Assembly: GCA_947179485.1 (NCBI GenBank)
Contig: OX359250.1
Span: forward strand, 32,746,654-32,810,653
From: Allacma fusca
Taxonomy: Eukaryota > Arthropoda > Collembola > Symphypleona > Sminthuridae
DNA: 64,000 bases
Direction of reading: 5' to 3'
The position numbers were made by a program, and so were the translations under genes. Below, piece after piece: positions 62,394-64,000 of the stretch; the first letter of the stretch is position 1; each line of letters starts with the position of its first letter. The notes under the pieces were generated by a model. It ran no database searches. It saw only the letters and a list, made by a program, of their open reading frames with translations, and was not told the DNA's origin.

Positions 62394-64000
62394 GCAAAAC
62401 TGAAACTGCAAAACTGAAACTGCAAAACTGAAACTGCTATACTGAAACTGCAAAACTGAAACTGCTATACTGAAACTGCAAAACTGAAACTGAAACTGCA
62501 AAACTGAAACTGCAAAACTGAAACTGCAAAACTGAAACTGCAAAACTGAAACTGCAAAACTGAAACTGCAAAACTGAAACTGCAAAACTGAAACTGCAAA
62601 ACTGAAACTGCAAAACTGAAACTGCAAAACTGAAACTGCAAAACTGAAACTACAAAACTGGAACTGCAAAACTGAAACTGCAAAACTGAAAGTGCGAAAC
62701 TGTAACTGGAAAACTGAAACTGCAAAACTGAAACTGCAAAACTGAAACTGCAAAACTGAAACTGCAAAACTGAAACTGCAAAACTGAAACTGCAAAACTG
62801 AAACTGCAAAACTGAAACTGCAAAAAAGAAACTGCAAAACTGAAACTGCAAAACTGAAACTGCTATGCTGAAACTGCAAAACTGAAACTGAAACTGCAAA
62901 ACTGAAACTGAAAAACTGAAACTGCAAAACTGAAACTACAAAACTGAAACTGCAAAACTGAAACTGCAAAACTGAAACTGCAAAACTGAAACTGCAAAAC
63001 TGAAACTGCAAAACTGAAACTGCTATGCTGAAACTGCAAAACTGAAACTGAAACTGCAAAACTGAAACTGCAAAACTGAAACTGCAAAACTGAAACTGCA
63101 AAACTGAAACTGCAAAACTGAAACTGCAAAACTGAAACTGCAAAACTGAAACTGCAAAATTGAATTAATATTTTAAAACTTCAAAAGTATAGTTGCAATT
63201 TTTAAACTGCAAAACTGAAACTGCAAAACTGAAACTGCAAAACTGAAACTGAAAAACAAAAATTGCAGAACTGAAACTGCAGAACTGAAAAAGCAAAACT
63301 GAAAAAGCAAAACTGAAAGTGCAAAACTGTAACTGGAAAACTAAAACTGCAAAACTGAAACTGCAAAACTGAAACTGAAACTGCAAAACTGAAACTGCAA
63401 AACTGAAACTGCAAAACTGAAACTGCAAAACTGAAACTGCAAAACTGAAACTGCTATACTGAAACTGATAAACTGAAACTGAAACTGCAAAACTGAAACT
63501 GCAAAACTGAAACTGCAAAACTGGAACTGCAAAACTGAAACTGCAAAACTGAAACTGCTATGCTGAAACTGCAAAACTGAAACTGAAACTGCAAAACTGA
63601 AACTGAACAACTGAAACTGAAAAACTGAAACTGCAAAACTGAAACTGCAAAACTGAAACTGCAAAACTGAAACTGCAAAACTGAAACTGCAAAACTGAAA
63701 CTGCAAAACTGAAACTGCAAAACTGAAACTGCTATACTGAAACTGCAAAACTGAAACTGAAACTGCAAAACTGAAACTGCAAAACTGAAACTGCAAAACT
63801 GAAACTGCAAAACTGAAACTGCAAAACTGAAACTGCAAAACTGAAACTGCAAAACTGAAACTGCAAAACTGAAACTGCAAAACTGAAACTACAAAACTGA
63901 AACTGCAAAACTGAAACTGCAAAACTGAAAGTGCGAAACTGTAACTGGAAAACTGAAACTGCAAAACTGAAACTGCAAAACTGAAACTGCTATCTTGAAA

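Larger units (their letters stand above)
23512..63210 (+). repeat. Element A, zone III-IV group (27 copies, mainly GAATTAAT)
   Basis: GAATTAAT copies begin at 23512, 24999, 26262, 28197, 29454, 30363, 31025, 31962, 33714, 34461, 36273, 37020, 39496, 41759, 43720, 47087, 49076, 50449, 52324, 53753, 56332, 59337 and 63162. GAATTGAT copies begin at 24370, 25829, 27862 and 28853. Copies at 23512 and 24999 also share tattttAGaac, 28197 has one T changed to A in the last tract, and 31025 ends tttttgaactgc. The G-to-A change makes an ATTAAT site and puts a TAA in the last open frame of the - strand, so open frames here end at this element. Confidence 0.93.
797..63330 (+). repeat. Block B: GCAGAAC / AAAAAGC marker block following element A
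   Basis: A few units after many element A copies comes a conserved series: attgcagaactg, actgcagaactg, then one to three gaaaaagcaaaactg units (one may be gcaatactg), then gaaagtgc. A clear example is 26359-26436; the zone I form near 815-870 has gaaaaagaaaaactg instead. It contains a CTGCAG site. In zones III-IV nearly every GAATTAAT element is followed by B, then gtaactggaaaac, so A and B form one compound header. Extra copies of B without A lie near 33.9, 36.5, 37.2 and 38.0 kb. Confidence 0.85.
8089..63955 (+). repeat. Block C: GTGCGAAACTGTAACTGG marker (many copies)
   Basis: The two-unit variant gaaagtgcgaaactg followed by gtaactggaaaactg recurs from about 8.09 kb to the right end. Examples with the GCG at 11785, 14677, 49841 and 51214 pair up at the duplication offsets 2892 and 1373. 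In zone IV several copies read gtaagtgcg. Two copies at 30.69 and 32.29 kb have lost a base (gcgaaacataac). It is a main source of CpG in the array. It shows no similarity to a known control element; it is treated as a unit variant spread by amplification. Confidence 0.8.
1..64000 (+). repeat. 14-bp tandem satellite array filling the window
   Basis: The + strand consists of head-to-tail copies of ctgcaaaactgaaa. At 14 bp each, 64 kb could hold at most about 4,570 units. The unit divides into an 8-bp half (ctgcaaaa) and a 6-bp half (ctgaaa); deletions or duplications of single halves occur and support this division. Base content of the consensus is 7 A, 3 C, 2 G, 2 T, and it contains no CpG. 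Orientation never reverses. No unique flanking sequence is seen at either end, so the array is larger than the window. No transposon, gene or telomere repeat interrupts it. The function is unknown. Satellite DNA of this kind is usually heterochromatic, but that is inference. I do not recognise the family. Confidence 0.98.
23890..64000 (+). repeat. Block D: GCTATACTG/GCTATGCTG marker with 6-bp slip
   Basis: The unit variant ctgctatactg, usually followed 14 bp later by an extra ctgaaa half (actgaaactgaaactgc), first appears at about 23,897 and recurs to the end. A derivative gccatgctg occurs at 39,164 and 39,226, and gctatgctg takes over from about 40,769. From about 42.3 kb a second derivative has gataaactg after gctatactg. 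The slip adds 6 bp (or removes 8), changing the phase of everything downstream by a fixed amount. Confidence 0.85.
39496..64000 (+). repeat. Zone IV: sparse element A, TATGCTG markers, kilobase-scale HORs
   Basis: Element A is reduced to 11 copies 1.4-3.8 kb apart, all of the GAATTAAT type. New markers are gctatgctg (first seen near 40,769), gataaactg after gctatactg (first near 42,316), and runs of the C-to-A variant ctgaaaaactgaaa. The last 12 bases carry a tatcttg variant not seen elsewhere in the window. Long higher-order copies with offsets of 1373, 1429, 2579-2587 and 3005-3011 bp are recognisable. No gene is seen. Confidence 0.85.

Noticed and set aside
60717..63143. Very long minus-strand open frames (up to 808 codons here, many others above 200) with a 14-residue repeat QFQFCSFSFAVSVL
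   Set aside because: They follow from the unit: 14 is not divisible by 3, so all three - frames run through the same stop-free 14-residue cycle and overlap each other fully. Checked starts are TTG, not ATG; ends are set by element A; synonymous and non-synonymous sites are not distinguished; no promoter or unique domain is seen. Variation follows unit exchange, not codons.
414..63210. Element A as a transposon insertion or att site
   Set aside because: No terminal inverted repeats, target-site duplications or coding sequence; it aligns to the satellite in 14-bp register and changes length in 14-bp steps.
414..63210. Element A as a replication origin (yeast ACS-like) or promoter with TATA box
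   Set aside because: The TATTTTAAAA tract does not fit the ACS consensus and no other initiator feature is present. AT-richness alone is not evidence.
1..64000. CRISPR array
   Set aside because: Repeats are 14 bp and contiguous with no unique spacers, and element A spacing is irregular (83-3825 bp). No cas-like gene is present.
1..64000. Centromere signature (CENP-B box)
   Set aside because: No TTCG....CGGGA-type motif is present in the unit or in the marker blocks. A centromeric role cannot be judged from sequence alone.
1..64000. Intrinsic DNA curvature from phased A-tracts
   Set aside because: A-tract centres in the unit are 6.5 and 7.5 bp apart, not about 10.5, so their bends point in different directions and should largely cancel.
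1..64000. Telomeric repeat array
   Set aside because: No TTAGGG, TTTAGGG, TTAGG or G-rich strand; the unit has only isolated G residues.
1..64000. tRNA, rRNA or other structured RNA genes
   Set aside because: No stretch departs from the repeat family long enough to hold one, and no A/B-box or conserved rRNA sequence was seen.
1..64000. A previously undescribed gene system (defence, toxin, mobile)
   Set aside because: There is no coding sequence outside the repeat-derived frames; claiming such a system would not be supported.

Overview
The whole 64 kb window is one uninterrupted tandem-repeat (satellite/minisatellite) array. I found no protein-coding gene, RNA gene, mobile element or CRISPR array. 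The basic unit is the 14-mer ctgcaaaactgaaa on the + strand, built from an 8-bp half (ctgcaaaa) and a 6-bp half (ctgaaa). It keeps one orientation from the first base to the last, so the array runs past both window edges. The unit is 50% A and has only 2 T in 14, so the + strand is strongly A-rich for 64 kb. A gene-free array of this size with nested higher-order repeats suggests eukaryotic satellite DNA (heterochromatin, pericentromere, subtelomere or sex chromosome) from a long-read assembly. I do not recognise the repeat family or the species.

Diverged repeat variants punctuate the array. The most regular is an AT-rich 49-bp block (element A), of which I count 81 copies. It reads as three diverged 14-mers, one of them a base short, so successive copies lie 14n+13 bp apart unless a visible small indel shifts the phase. 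Other marker blocks are an inverted-repeat-rich 131-bp block (five copies, 4.3-9.1 kb), a CTGCAG/AAAAAGC block (B), a GTGCGAAACTGTAACTGG block (C), a roughly 260-bp diverged block (F, four copies at 24-29 kb) and a 189-bp relative of it (F', six copies at 38.6-48 kb).

Layout: zone I (1 to about 6.95 kb) has many variants and dense element A (83-531 bp apart). Zone II (about 6.95-23.5 kb) is very homogeneous and has element A of the aattgAATTGAT/ATCGAT type. Zone III (23.5-39.5 kb) changes to the GAATTAAT type of element A, gains block F and accumulates 6-bp phase slips. Zone IV (39.5-64 kb) has sparse element A (1.4-3.8 kb apart), TATGCTG markers, and growing runs of a C-to-A unit variant inside HORs of 1.4-3.0 kb. 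Large internal duplications with offsets of 879, 1373, about 1459-1487, 1675, 2559, 2892 and 3011 bp can be traced by shared markers.

The many long open frames (up to 808 codons) all lie on the - strand and follow from the unit itself. 14 is not a multiple of 3, so all three - frames read the same 14-residue cycle without a stop, while every + frame meets TGA once per 42 bp. I treat them as non-coding. Nothing here supports a new enzymatic or defence system; the interest lies in the structure and evolution of the array.
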